Shown here: one piece after another, positions 7,537-13,064 of the stretch
How positions within the stretch are numbered: the stretch's first letter is position 1
Layout: each line of letters opens with the position of its first letter
Translations under genes and position numbers: made by a program
The notes under the pieces: generated by a model
Seen by the model: only the letters and a program-made list of their open reading frames with translations
Told to the model about the DNA's origin: nothing
The model's database searches: none
Assembly (NCBI GenBank): GCA_958415865.1
Contig: CATYZV010000023.1
Coordinates: 1-13,064 of the forward strand
Source of the DNA: an uncultured Selenomonadaceae bacterium
GTDB taxonomy: Bacteria; Bacillota; Negativicutes; Selenomonadales; Selenomonadaceae
DNA length: 13,064 nucleotides
Direction: 5' to 3'

Positions 7537-8766
7537 TTATATATCTGCCTGCTCAGAAATCAATTTTTCCTGTCGGGCAGTTTTGTATTTGAGGAGAATG
7601 GCAAGTATCAAGCTGATCGTGAGCAGACCGGAAAAGATGTAGAGGCATAGCGTGTAACTTTGTGTGTACTCGCGTACAGCGGATAATAGCAGAGGTCCTG
7701 CGATACCTGCTGCGCCCCAGGCGGTGAGGATGCGACCGTGAATCGCACTGAGGCTGCGCGTGCCGAATAGATCGCTGAGATAAGCGGGCATACAGGAGAA
7801 TCCTCCGCCGTAGCATGATACGATGATCAAGAGCAGCATTTGGAATGACCAGATATCAGTGCTGCTGGTCAGCGCGTAAAAAGCGATGATTTCGATCAGG
7901 AAAAAGGCGATGTAAGTATTTTGGCGGCCGATGTAATCGGAGATGCCGGACCAAGCAATACGTCCTAAACCATTGATAAGACCTGTAATGCCGACGATAG
8001 AAGCAGCAGCGAGCGGCGAAATGCCGAGTGTTTCCTGTGCCATCGGTGAAGCCGCTGCCAAGAGTGCTATGCCGCAGGTGATATTGGTGAAGAATATCCA
8101 CCAGAGAGCGTAGAATTTCCAACTGTGCATAGCTTCAGCTGCCGTATACTGTTTTGTTGTATTTATAGAAGATGAAATATGTGCTGTTTTTGTAAAAGAC
8201 TGTTTGGGCGGAGGTGCTAGATATAGTGCTGAGGCAGTTATGATGAGGAAGTAAACAGAACCTAAGATAATAAAATTATACATCAGGCCGAAGGACTGAG
8301 TTAAAAGCTGCATAAGCGGTCCTGCTATGAGGCTGGCAAAGCCAAAGCCCATGATGGCAAGTCCGGTGGCAAAACCACGCCGCTTCGGAAAGTATTTTAC
8401 GAGCGTGGACACGGGAGTGATATAGCCTATGCCCAGGCCTATGCCGCCGATTACTCCATAGAAAAGGTAGAGCAGTACTAAGCTGTGCAGGTACAGTGCC
8501 AGTGCTGTTCCGAACATACCTGCGGCAAAAAAGACAGCTGAGGCTAAGCCGCTTTTGCGCGGACCGTATTTTTCGACGTACGTGCCCAAGAAGCCGGCAG
8601 ATAAGCCGAGAAATAAGATTGCCAGAGAAAATGTAAATGTCGTCTGCTGGAGGCTAAAGCCCATCTGTTCGATGATGGGCTTCACGAGCACACTCCAAGC
8701 GTAGACACTGCCGATGCAAATGTGGATGCCGACTGCCGATAAGGCGATGAGCCATTTGTTCTTCAT
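7537..8766 (-). CDS. MFS transporter of the oxalate/formate antiporter (OFA) family, ZTP-riboswitch controlled
   Basis: This is a 12-TM inner-membrane carrier of 409 residues for a small organic anion; the family name does not fix the substrate. Family marks are GIHICIGSVYAWSV in TM1 (about 13-26) and GTYVEKYGPRKSG as motif A. The stretch from GIGLGIGYITPVSTLVKYF to GFATGLAIMGFGFAS (108-145) is highly typical of OFA proteins. NGLGRIAWSGISDYIGR (265-281) has R269 near where OxlT has its oxalate-binding Arg272. In TM11 the segment HGRILTAWGAAG has Trp350 where, by my recollection, oxalate carriers have the essential Lys (TAKG type). The start at 8766 is set by AAGGAG eight bases upstream. A longer open frame reaches 8892 but runs through the riboswitch and terminator and is not coding. 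Expression should depend on the leader at 8818-8927. Confidence 0.9.
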   Translation of the reverse strand: MKNKWLIALSAVGIHICIGSVYAWSVLVKPIIEQMGFSLQQTTFTFSLAILFLGLSAGFLGTYVEKYGPRKSGLASAVFFAAGMFGTALALYLHSLVLLYLFYGVIGGIGLGIGYITPVSTLVKYFPKRRGFATGLAIMGFGFASLIAGPLMQLLTQSFGLMYNFIILGSVYFLIITASALYLAPPPKQSFTKTAHISSSINTTKQYTAAEAMHSWKFYALWWIFFTNITCGIALLAAASPMAQETLGISPLAAASIVGITGLINGLGRIAWSGISDYIGRQNTYIAFFLIEIIAFYALTSSTDIWSFQMLLLIIVSCYGGGFSCMPAYLSDLFGTRSLSAIHGRILTAWGAAGIAGPLLLSAVREYTQSYTLCLYIFSGLLTISLILAILLKYKTARQEKLISEQADI

Positions 8767-8817
8767 GGTAAAATCTCCTTTGCTGGTAGAAAAGTAAAGA
8801 GAGAAAATCCTGCTGCT

Positions 8818-8862
8818 CAAATAAAAAACCGTCTGAGCGAGAATTTTCTCTGCCCAGACGGT
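8818..8862 (-). terminator. Leader terminator (expression platform) upstream of the OFA transporter
   Basis: On the minus strand ACCGTCTG (8862-8855) pairs with CAGACGGT (8835-8828). The stem continues inward through a G-U pair, GC/GC and GAGAA/TTCTC with one bulged A, about 16 bp in all. TTTTTTATTT follows. It lies inside the 5' leader, some 50 bases before the gene's start. Its 5' arm is the 3' part of the aptamer at 8852-8927, so the two structures exclude each other. Confidence 0.88.
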
Positions 8863-8927
8863 CGGCTGTACATCATCAGCAGCGCAGTCCATGTGGTCAA
8901 TTCCACTAATCCGTCAGTCCTGCACTG
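8852..8927 (-). promoter_or_regulatory. ZTP/ZMP (pfl) riboswitch aptamer controlling the OFA transporter
   Basis: This RNA is expected to bind ZTP/ZMP (AICAR nucleotides), which build up when 10-formyl-tetrahydrofolate limits purine synthesis. Reading the minus strand, P1 is CAGTGCAG (8927-8920) with CTGCGCTG (8887-8880), 8 bp with one G-U. Inside it lie GACTGACGG (8919-8911), the P2 hairpin GTGG-AATTGA-CCAC (8906-8893) and ATGGA. A 13-base linker leads to the 3' domain GCCGACCGTCTGGGC (8866-8852), the invariant CUGGGC-type segment of this class, closable as GCC/GGC. GACGG (8915-8911) can pair with CCGTC (8861-8857), the class's pseudoknot. A promoter 20 bases upstream and an overlapping terminator downstream complete an on-switch. 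I recognise this by eye and have not run a covariance search. Confidence 0.88.
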
Positions 8928-8946
8928 TGTATTCAACTATGTTTTT

Positions 8947-8974
8947 ATTATAACAGATGTACTTTTTGCGTCAA
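8947..8974 (-). promoter_or_regulatory. Promoter of the riboswitch-OFA transporter transcript
   Basis: On the minus strand TTGACG (8974-8969), a 16-base spacer and TATAAT (8952-8947) predict a start near 8940, about 13 bases before the first riboswitch stem. Confidence 0.82.
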
Positions 8975-9024
8975 TACGAATTTGTTGTGGCATAATTGCC
9001 TTCTTCAAGTGAGATTGACTGCGA

Positions 9025-9052
9025 TTGAGCGGTTTTATATTTTGGGTAGTAT
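9025..9052 (+). promoter_or_regulatory. Possible promoter of rpe
   Basis: TTGAGC (9025-9030), a 16-base spacer and TAGTAT (9047-9052) lie about 60 bases before the rpe start. TTGACT (9015-9020) with TATATT (9036-9041) and a 15-base spacer is an alternative. Either would be divergent from the transporter promoter. Confidence 0.35.
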
Positions 9053-9111
9053 ATGAGGCGATTCAGTGATAGAATTTAGATGATGAAAATTTTTCTGAAA
9101 GGGATGATCTT

Positions 9112-9777
9112 ATGTATAAATTATCGCCATCGCTGTTGGCAGCGGATTTCGGCATTTTAAAACAGCAGCTGGAGGAGTTGGAACAGGCAGGTGTGCCGTA
9201 TATTCATCTCGATATTATGGACGGCGTGTTCGTACCCAATCTGTCCATCGGGCTTACAGTGCTGGAATCTATCCGCAAGTATACAAAGATGGTATTTGAC
9301 GTGCATCTGATGATCGTAGAGCCGGAACGCTATATTGAGCAGTTCGCCAAGGCTGGGACGGAAATCTTCTGCTTCCATATCGAAGCGACGAAAAAAGCGG
9401 ATGAAATCATAAAGAGCGTCAAAGAGCTCGGTATGAAGGCGGCTATTTCTATAAAACCGGCTACGCCTGTCAGTGAAATTGAAAAGTACCTGCCTGATCT
9501 CGATATGGTTCTTGTCATGACAGTAGAACCGGGATTCGGCGGACAGAAGTTTATGAGCGATCAGATGGCAAAAGTCAAAGAATTGGTGCAGCTGCGCGAG
9601 CAAAACGGCTATCACTATGACATAGAAGTAGACGGCGGCATCAATCCGGAAACACTCAAGGCTTGTCTTGAAGCCGGAGCAAATGTCATCGTTGCAGGTT
9701 CGGCTGTGATGAAAGCTCCGAATCTTACTGCGCGCGTAAAAGAATTTGCCGATGTAGCTAAAGACTATAATGTTTGA
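9112..9777 (+). CDS. rpe: Ribulose-phosphate 3-epimerase
   Basis: This enzyme interconverts ribulose 5-phosphate and xylulose 5-phosphate in the cytosolic pentose phosphate pathway. The 221-residue protein has the usual length and a complete TIM-barrel motif set. In order these are SPSLLAADF near the start; HLDIMDGVFVPN with the metal ligand and acid/base Asp34 and His32; and DVHLMI with His65. MTVEPGFGGQKF forms the flexible loop, EVDGGIN carries the second catalytic Asp174, and GANVIVAGSAVMK binds phosphate. AAAGGG (9098-9103) is eight bases upstream of the ATG. The gene is followed at once by a terminator, so it appears monocistronic. In many Firmicutes rpe follows rsgA and the prpC/prkC genes; here it stands alone, facing away from the riboswitch-controlled transporter. 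Confidence 0.96.
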   Translation: MYKLSPSLLAADFGILKQQLEELEQAGVPYIHLDIMDGVFVPNLSIGLTVLESIRKYTKMVFDVHLMIVEPERYIEQFAKAGTEIFCFHIEATKKADEIIKSVKELGMKAAISIKPATPVSEIEKYLPDLDMVLVMTVEPGFGGQKFMSDQMAKVKELVQLREQNGYHYDIEVDGGINPETLKACLEAGANVIVAGSAVMKAPNLTARVKEFADVAKDYNV

Positions 9778-9797
9778 AAACTAAACATGAATTGAAG

Positions 9798-9827
9798 AAA
9801 AGCATGGATTTTTTCCATGCTTTTTTG
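9798..9827 (+). terminator. Intrinsic terminator after rpe
   Basis: A 10-bp stem (AAAAGCATGG at 9798-9807 with CCATGCTTTT at 9815-9824) has a seven-base loop and ends in a run of six T. Confidence 0.88.
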
Positions 9828-9859
9828 CTGGCAAATATTGATATCATAGAAGAAAATCA

Positions 9860-9889
9860 TTGGCTATTGTGTATTAAAGGTAGTAGAAT
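9860..9889 (+). promoter_or_regulatory. Possible promoter of the M29 aminopeptidase gene
   Basis: TTGGCT (9860-9865), an 18-base spacer and TAGAAT (9884-9889) lie between the rpe terminator and the aminopeptidase start. Confidence 0.5.
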
Positions 9890-9920
9890 AAGATATATTT
9901 GAGAAAGAGAGTTGATTAGA

Positions 9921-11033
9921 ATGGATCATAGAAATGAAATATTAGCTCATAACCTTATCAATTATTCTGTGCGCCTGCAAAAGGGCGAAAAACTTCTGAT
10001 CGAAGTCATAGATGAAGGCTTGGAATTAGCTCAGGCAATCATAAAAGAAGCGTATGCCGCAGGCGGCGTACCGTTTTTGACGATTAAGAATCTCAAGATG
10101 CAGCGTACTCTGCTGCTCGGTGCCTCGAGGCAGCAGATGGAATTTTGCGCTGAGTATGAATCACTGCGCATGAAGAATATGGATGCCTATATTGCTATCC
10201 GCGGCAGTGAAAATGTCAGCCAGCTCAGCGATGTGCCGCCTGCCAATATGGAGCTGTACAGCAAATATTGGATGAAGCCGGTGCACAGCGATATCCGCGT
10301 GCCGCATACGAAGTGGTGCGTGCTGCGCTATCCCAATGGTTCGATGGCTCAGCTCGCCAACATGAGCACGGAAGCTTTTACTGATTTCTATTATAATGTA
10401 TGCAATCTCGACTACGCTAAGATGAGCACTGCTATGGACGCTCTCGTAAAACGCATGGAAGCAGCTGACAGAGTCCATATCAAAGCACCGGGCACGGATA
10501 TAAGCTTTTCTATCAAAGGCATTCCGGCTATAAAATGCGCCGGCGACTGCAATATTCCTGACGGCGAAGTCTATACTGCACCGGTAAAAGACAGCGTCAA
10601 CGGCACTATCACTTACAATACGCCGTCTATTTATCAGGGCACTACATTTGAAAATATCTCGCTGACTTTCAAAGACGGCAAAATCGTGAAAGCTGTCGGC
10701 AACCATACGGATAAGCTCAACAAGATTCTCGATACGGATGAAGGAGCTAGATATATCGGTGAATTTTCCTTCGGCTTAAATCCCTATGTAACTTTCCCGA
10801 TGAAGGATATTCTGTTCGATGAAAAGATAAGCGGCAGCCTGCATTTCACTCCGGGCTGTGCTTACGATGATGCCGATAATACCAACCGCTCAGCCGTTCA
10901 TTGGGATCTCGTGCTGATACAGCGTCCGGAATACGGCGGCGGAGAAATCTGGCTCGATGATGAACTCGTGCGCAAAGACGGTTTATTCGTAGTAGATGAC
11001 CTTAAATGCCTCAATCCTGAAAGTCTGAAATAA
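9921..11033 (+). CDS. M29-family metallo-aminopeptidase (AmpS/AmpT-like)
   Basis: This is a cytosolic, dinuclear-metal aminopeptidase that trims N-terminal residues from peptides. I start at the ATG at 9921, with AAAGAGAG (9904-9911) nine bases upstream; an in-frame TTG at 9912 would add only three residues. The product is 370 residues, within the family range though shorter than the ~410 of the thermophilic enzymes. The N-terminal domain opens with LAHNLINYSVRLQKGEKLLI, as usual for the family. The C-terminal catalytic half keeps every expected ligand: E216 in PDGEVYTAP, E281 in GEFSFGLN, H308 in GSLHFTPGCAY (with Y315), and H327 plus D329 in VHWDLVL. By order and spacing these match the metal-binding and catalytic set known for this family. 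It is monocistronic between its own promoter and terminator. The natural substrate cannot be predicted. Confidence 0.92.
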   Translation: MDHRNEILAHNLINYSVRLQKGEKLLIEVIDEGLELAQAIIKEAYAAGGVPFLTIKNLKMQRTLLLGASRQQMEFCAEYESLRMKNMDAYIAIRGSENVSQLSDVPPANMELYSKYWMKPVHSDIRVPHTKWCVLRYPNGSMAQLANMSTEAFTDFYYNVCNLDYAKMSTAMDALVKRMEAADRVHIKAPGTDISFSIKGIPAIKCAGDCNIPDGEVYTAPVKDSVNGTITYNTPSIYQGTTFENISLTFKDGKIVKAVGNHTDKLNKILDTDEGARYIGEFSFGLNPYVTFPMKDILFDEKISGSLHFTPGCAYDDADNTNRSAVHWDLVLIQRPEYGGGEIWLDDELVRKDGLFVVDDLKCLNPESLK

Positions 11034-11057
11034 ATGCGATTTTGAAAATTTATATAT

Positions 11058-11098
11058 GGCGCAATCCTGTTTTCATCGAAACAGATTGCGCCGTTTTT
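11058..11098 (+). terminator. Intrinsic terminator after the aminopeptidase gene
   Basis: GGCGCAAT plus CTGTTT (11058-11072, one bulged C) pairs with AAACAG plus ATTGCGCC (11079-11092), a 14-bp stem. GTTTTT follows. Confidence 0.88.
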
Positions 11099-11126
11099 AT
11101 ATTTAGAAGCTGTTTCTTTATATATG

Positions 11127-11168
11127 TTTGACAATTTAAAAGCAATATTGTAAAATGCAGTTGTCAAA
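11127..11168 (+). promoter_or_regulatory. Near-consensus promoter with flanking inverted repeat (possible operator)
   Basis: TTGACA (11128-11133), a 17-base spacer and TAAAAT (11151-11156) form one of the best promoter matches in the window, with a start near 11163. The -35 lies in TTTGACAA (11127-11134), which is repeated in perfect inverted orientation as TTGTCAAA (11161-11168) at the predicted start. The promoter seen is well supported; operator function is inference. Confidence 0.7.
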
Positions 11169-11226
11169 AATATCCATTATGTCTACTGGATGCTCTAACT
11201 TAACCATTGTGCAGGAGGTGTGAATA

Positions 11227-11457
11227 ATGTTATTTGATGGAGTGAAAGTTTTTGTGCAGAATGGCAAATTAGACGATGTAGATGTAGCATATTATATTAA
11301 CAAAATCAAAAGAATTTCGAATGGCAAAGATTTGCAGAGACTTTCATTAGTATTAGGCGATGATTATATCGATTTGCGCTATAGATTTAAGAATTATCCG
11401 TTTGAACGAATTTGGCGCATGTCTACATGCAGCGATTCTGCCGAATCTGTTATGTGA
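11227..11457 (+). CDS. Small protein of unknown function (76 residues)
   Basis: I do not recognise this protein with confidence. The reading frame is credible: AGGAGG (11213-11218) is eight bases before the ATG and a near-consensus promoter lies about 70 bases upstream. The sequence has an amphipathic, charged middle (DDVDVAYYINKIKRISNGKD), then LSLVLGDDYIDLRYRF and NYPFERIWRMS. It has no signal peptide, membrane helix or Cys pair, so it should be a small soluble cytosolic protein. The DYIDLRYRF-PFERIWRM part recalls short conserved proteins ending in PFERIRR-type motifs in other anaerobic Firmicutes. If so, this one lacks the longer tail those have, because it stops soon afterwards in a Ser-rich end (STCSDSAESVM). 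A terminator follows 59 bases after the stop, separating it from the MFS gene. Confidence 0.65.
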   Translation: MLFDGVKVFVQNGKLDDVDVAYYINKIKRISNGKDLQRLSLVLGDDYIDLRYRFKNYPFERIWRMSTCSDSAESVM

Positions 11458-11516
11458 TTTATATTTTTAATCAGCAAAAAGAAAACGTTTAAGTGATAAA
11501 TAATTGAGCAAAATCA

Positions 11517-11560
11517 AGAGAGCTTTATCCGCATGAGGCGGTGGAGTTCTCTTATTTTTT
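11517..11560 (+). terminator. Intrinsic terminator between the small gene and the DHA2 transporter
   Basis: AGAGAGCTTTATC (11517-11529) pairs with GGTGGAGTTCTCT (11540-11552) over 13 bp with several G-U pairs. TATTTTTT follows. It ends only 16 bases before the next start codon, so it could instead act as an attenuator in the transporter's leader. Confidence 0.72.
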
Positions 11561-11576
11561 AAGGCAGGTGTGAAAT

Positions 11577-12947
11577 ATGTCAGACGGTGAACGCAGGCGA
11601 ATACTCGTGGCAGCTATGATAACGTGTTTTAACGGTTCCTTTATGGGCAGTTCTATAAATGTGGCAGTGCCGGCGATGGCAGAGGAGTTCGGGATGAATC
11701 CCGATGAACTGACTTGGGTGCTTACAGCTTTTTTGATCGCAGCGGCGGCAGGGCTGCTGCCGTTTGGCAGGCTGGCAGACATAAAGGGGCGCAGGAAGAT
11801 ATATCTGCTTGGCTTGTACTGTATCTGCATTGCTACTTTTGGCTGTGCTTTGGCAGGCAGCTATGAAGTGATGGTGGCAATGCGCTTTGCACAGGGTTTT
11901 GCCATGTCGATGATATTCGGCACCTGTATGGCCTACTTGGTATCGTGTTATCCGCCGCAGAGCAGAGGAAAAGTAATTGGCCTGACAGGGGCTTTCGTTT
12001 ATGGCGGATTGTCAGTCGGTCCTTTTATCGGCGGTTTTTTCACAGAGTTTTATAGCTGGCGCATGATATTTGCATTTACTGGTATTGCAATGCTGGTAAA
12101 TCTTATATTGATGCTCAAAGTAAAAACAGAATGGGCAGGCGATGCAAAGCAGAAATTTGACTATACCGGAGCGGCTGTATATGCAGCTATGATAATACTG
12201 TTCCTCTATAGCCTGTCAAGCTGGTCAGCCAGTGAAAATGCAGGTCGGCTGCTGTTTTTATCGGCAGTGTTGTTCGCTTTGTTCATATGGATGCAGTATA
12301 ATGCAAAATCGCCGCTGTTAAAATTATCGCTGTTCAAGAATATAACTTTTGCTATGTCCAATGCTGCCGCCTTAATTCACTACAGTGCGACTTTTGCACT
12401 GAGTTTTGTACTGTCGCTGTACTTGCAGGTCGTGCGGGGCATGGATGCCTTCGGTGCCGGAATGCTGCTGTTGATTCAGCCGATAGTGATGGCCCTGCTT
12501 TCGCCTAAAGCCGGAGCTTTATCGGATAAATTTCCTTCGCGCATAATCGCGTCTTTCGGCATGGCTATTATGATGGTGAGCATATTCGCTTTTTCGTTTA
12601 TCGACAGGACAGAACAGCTCTATTTAATCGGAATAAATTTGGCATTTGTCGGTCTGGGCTTTGCTCTGTTTTCAGCACCTAATAACAACGCTATACTCAG
12701 CGCAGCTCCTAAGAGATTTTACGGCATAGCATCTTCAGTGCTGGCGGCAATGCGATTGACGGGACAGGCACTGAGCATGGCAATCGTTTCTCTGCTGCTG
12801 TCTAGTTTTGCAGCCGATGCAGTGCAGGATAACTATGTTGAAGTTATGCTGACGGCTTTTCAGCATATATTCAGGCTGTTCGCTATTTTATGCGTGTTTG
12901 CGCTGGTCGCTTCCCTGGCGCGGGGCGGTCAAAATAACTGCGAGTGA
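11577..12947 (+). CDS. MFS transporter, DHA2-type (drug:H+ antiporter, EmrB/QacA-like)
   Basis: This is a proton-coupled inner-membrane exporter of 456 residues, probably with 14 TM helices. It opens with SSINVAVPAMAEEF and LTWVLTAFLIAAAAG, the TM1-TM2 signature of DHA2 proteins. Motif A is FGRLADIKGRRK (63-74), motif B is RFAQGFAMS with the functional Arg103, and motif C is GLSVGPFIGG (144-153), typical of exporters. Later helices include the long linker region around FDYTGAAVYAAMIILF and conserved LSLYLQVVRGMDAFGAG. The ATG has AGGTG (11566-11570) six bases upstream, an adequate ribosome binding site. No clear promoter lies between the preceding terminator and the start, so expression may depend on read-through from 11163 or on a weak promoter in the AT-rich 11458-11516. 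There is no membrane fusion partner beside it, unlike emrAB. The substrate is unknown. Confidence 0.9.
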   Translation: MSDGERRRILVAAMITCFNGSFMGSSINVAVPAMAEEFGMNPDELTWVLTAFLIAAAAGLLPFGRLADIKGRRKIYLLGLYCICIATFGCALAGSYEVMVAMRFAQGFAMSMIFGTCMAYLVSCYPPQSRGKVIGLTGAFVYGGLSVGPFIGGFFTEFYSWRMIFAFTGIAMLVNLILMLKVKTEWAGDAKQKFDYTGAAVYAAMIILFLYSLSSWSASENAGRLLFLSAVLFALFIWMQYNAKSPLLKLSLFKNITFAMSNAAALIHYSATFALSFVLSLYLQVVRGMDAFGAGMLLLIQPIVMALLSPKAGALSDKFPSRIIASFGMAIMMVSIFAFSFIDRTEQLYLIGINLAFVGLGFALFSAPNNNAILSAAPKRFYGIASSVLAAMRLTGQALSMAIVSLLLSSFAADAVQDNYVEVMLTAFQHIFRLFAILCVFALVASLARGGQNNCE

Positions 12948-12958
12948 TAAATAACCGC

Positions 12959-12987
12959 TTGATTTAGCTTTGGGCGCGTGATATAAT
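12959..12987 (+). promoter_or_regulatory. Promoter-like sequence firing off the right edge
   Basis: TTGATT (12959-12964), a 17-base spacer and TATAAT (12982-12987) predict a transcript starting near 12994. That transcript would begin with the palindrome GCTGTTTAAACAGC. The gene it would serve is outside the window. Confidence 0.45.
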
Positions 12988-12993
12988 TAAAAA

Positions 12994-13055
12994 GCTGTTT
13001 AAACAGCATAATAGGTTTCAATTTTTATTGAAAACCTTCCCTGCCCGATTCGGGC
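12994..13055. other. Run of hairpins at the right edge (leader RNA or terminator region)
   Basis: Three adjacent inverted repeats are visible: the perfect palindrome GCTGTTTAAACAGC (12994-13007), AGGTTTCAAT with ATTGAAAACCT (13013-13022 and 13027-13037, one bulge), and GCCCG-ATT-CGGGC (13043-13055). On the minus strand the first is followed by TTTTTAATT and could end a convergent gene. On the plus strand all three would lie at the 5' end of the transcript from the promoter-like sequence at 12959-12987. I cannot decide between these. Confidence 0.4.
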
Positions 13056-13064
13056 CGATAGTCC

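Noticed and set aside
8852..8927. Other riboswitch classes (THF, SAM, FMN, glycine) for the leader RNA
   Set aside because: The GACTGACGG / GTGG hairpin / CCGTCTGGGC combination with its pseudoknot is specific to the ZTP class; the conserved cores of the others are absent.
9912..9920. TTG at 9912 as the start of the aminopeptidase
   Set aside because: The ATG three codons later has better spacing from AAAGAGAG, and the family does not need the extra residues.
10161..10706. 181-codon open frame on the minus strand opposite the M29 aminopeptidase
   Set aside because: The plus-strand gene carries the complete conserved metal-ligand set; the antisense frame has no family features or start signals.
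11462..11493. Possible CcpA cre site (GAAAACGTTTAAG) as a firm regulatory call
   Set aside because: It matches only part of the cre consensus and no clear promoter overlaps it; kept only as a note in a finding.
1..13064. Defence system, prophage, transposon or CRISPR array
   Set aside because: I found no transposase, integrase, cas gene, spaced direct repeats or target duplications; the window is housekeeping and transport genes.

Overview
The window reads as ordinary chromosomal DNA of an anaerobic, low-to-mid GC member of the Firmicutes that has an outer membrane, most likely a Negativicutes (Selenomonas/Megamonas-like) genome. This is inference. The reasons are Firmicutes-style Shine-Dalgarno sequences, TATAAT/TTGACA promoters and intrinsic terminators, together with an RND efflux pair. 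The adaptor of that pair carries a lipobox and the R-L-S tip motif that docks on TolC-type outer-membrane channels. I see no rRNA, tRNA, insertion sequence, phage gene or CRISPR array.

Layout, left to right. 1-872: 3' two thirds of a biotin carboxylase gene (accC-like), closed by a terminator. 1002-5182: a two-gene RND efflux operon (lipoprotein adaptor, then an AcrB-type pump, overlapping by 4 bp). It converges through a strong bidirectional terminator on tcdA (5254-6015, minus). 6149-7351 (minus): an MFS drug-type exporter with a probable TTG start. 7537-8766 (minus): an oxalate/formate-antiporter-family (OFA) MFS transporter. 9112-9777 (plus): rpe. 9921-11033 (plus): an M29 aminopeptidase. 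11227-11457 (plus): a 76-residue orphan protein with a very good promoter and ribosome binding site. 11577-12947 (plus): a DHA2-type MFS transporter. The last 117 bases hold a promoter-like sequence and hairpins that run off the edge.

The main discovery is in the 345-base gap between the OFA transporter and rpe. On the minus strand, a consensus-quality promoter (8947-8974) is followed by an RNA matching the ZTP/ZMP (pfl) riboswitch architecture (8852-8927). That RNA runs directly into an intrinsic terminator (8818-8862) in the transporter's leader. The aptamer's pseudoknot strand CCGTC is also the 5' arm of the terminator, so ligand binding should prevent termination and switch the transporter on. 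ZTP accumulates when 10-formyl-tetrahydrofolate is short. This ties the transporter to one-carbon supply, with formate as one candidate substrate.

Most other genes look individually transcribed, each with its own promoter and terminator. Four transport systems lie within about 12 kb, but nothing in the sequence shows that they work together. Apart from the two RND genes, functional links between neighbours are weak.
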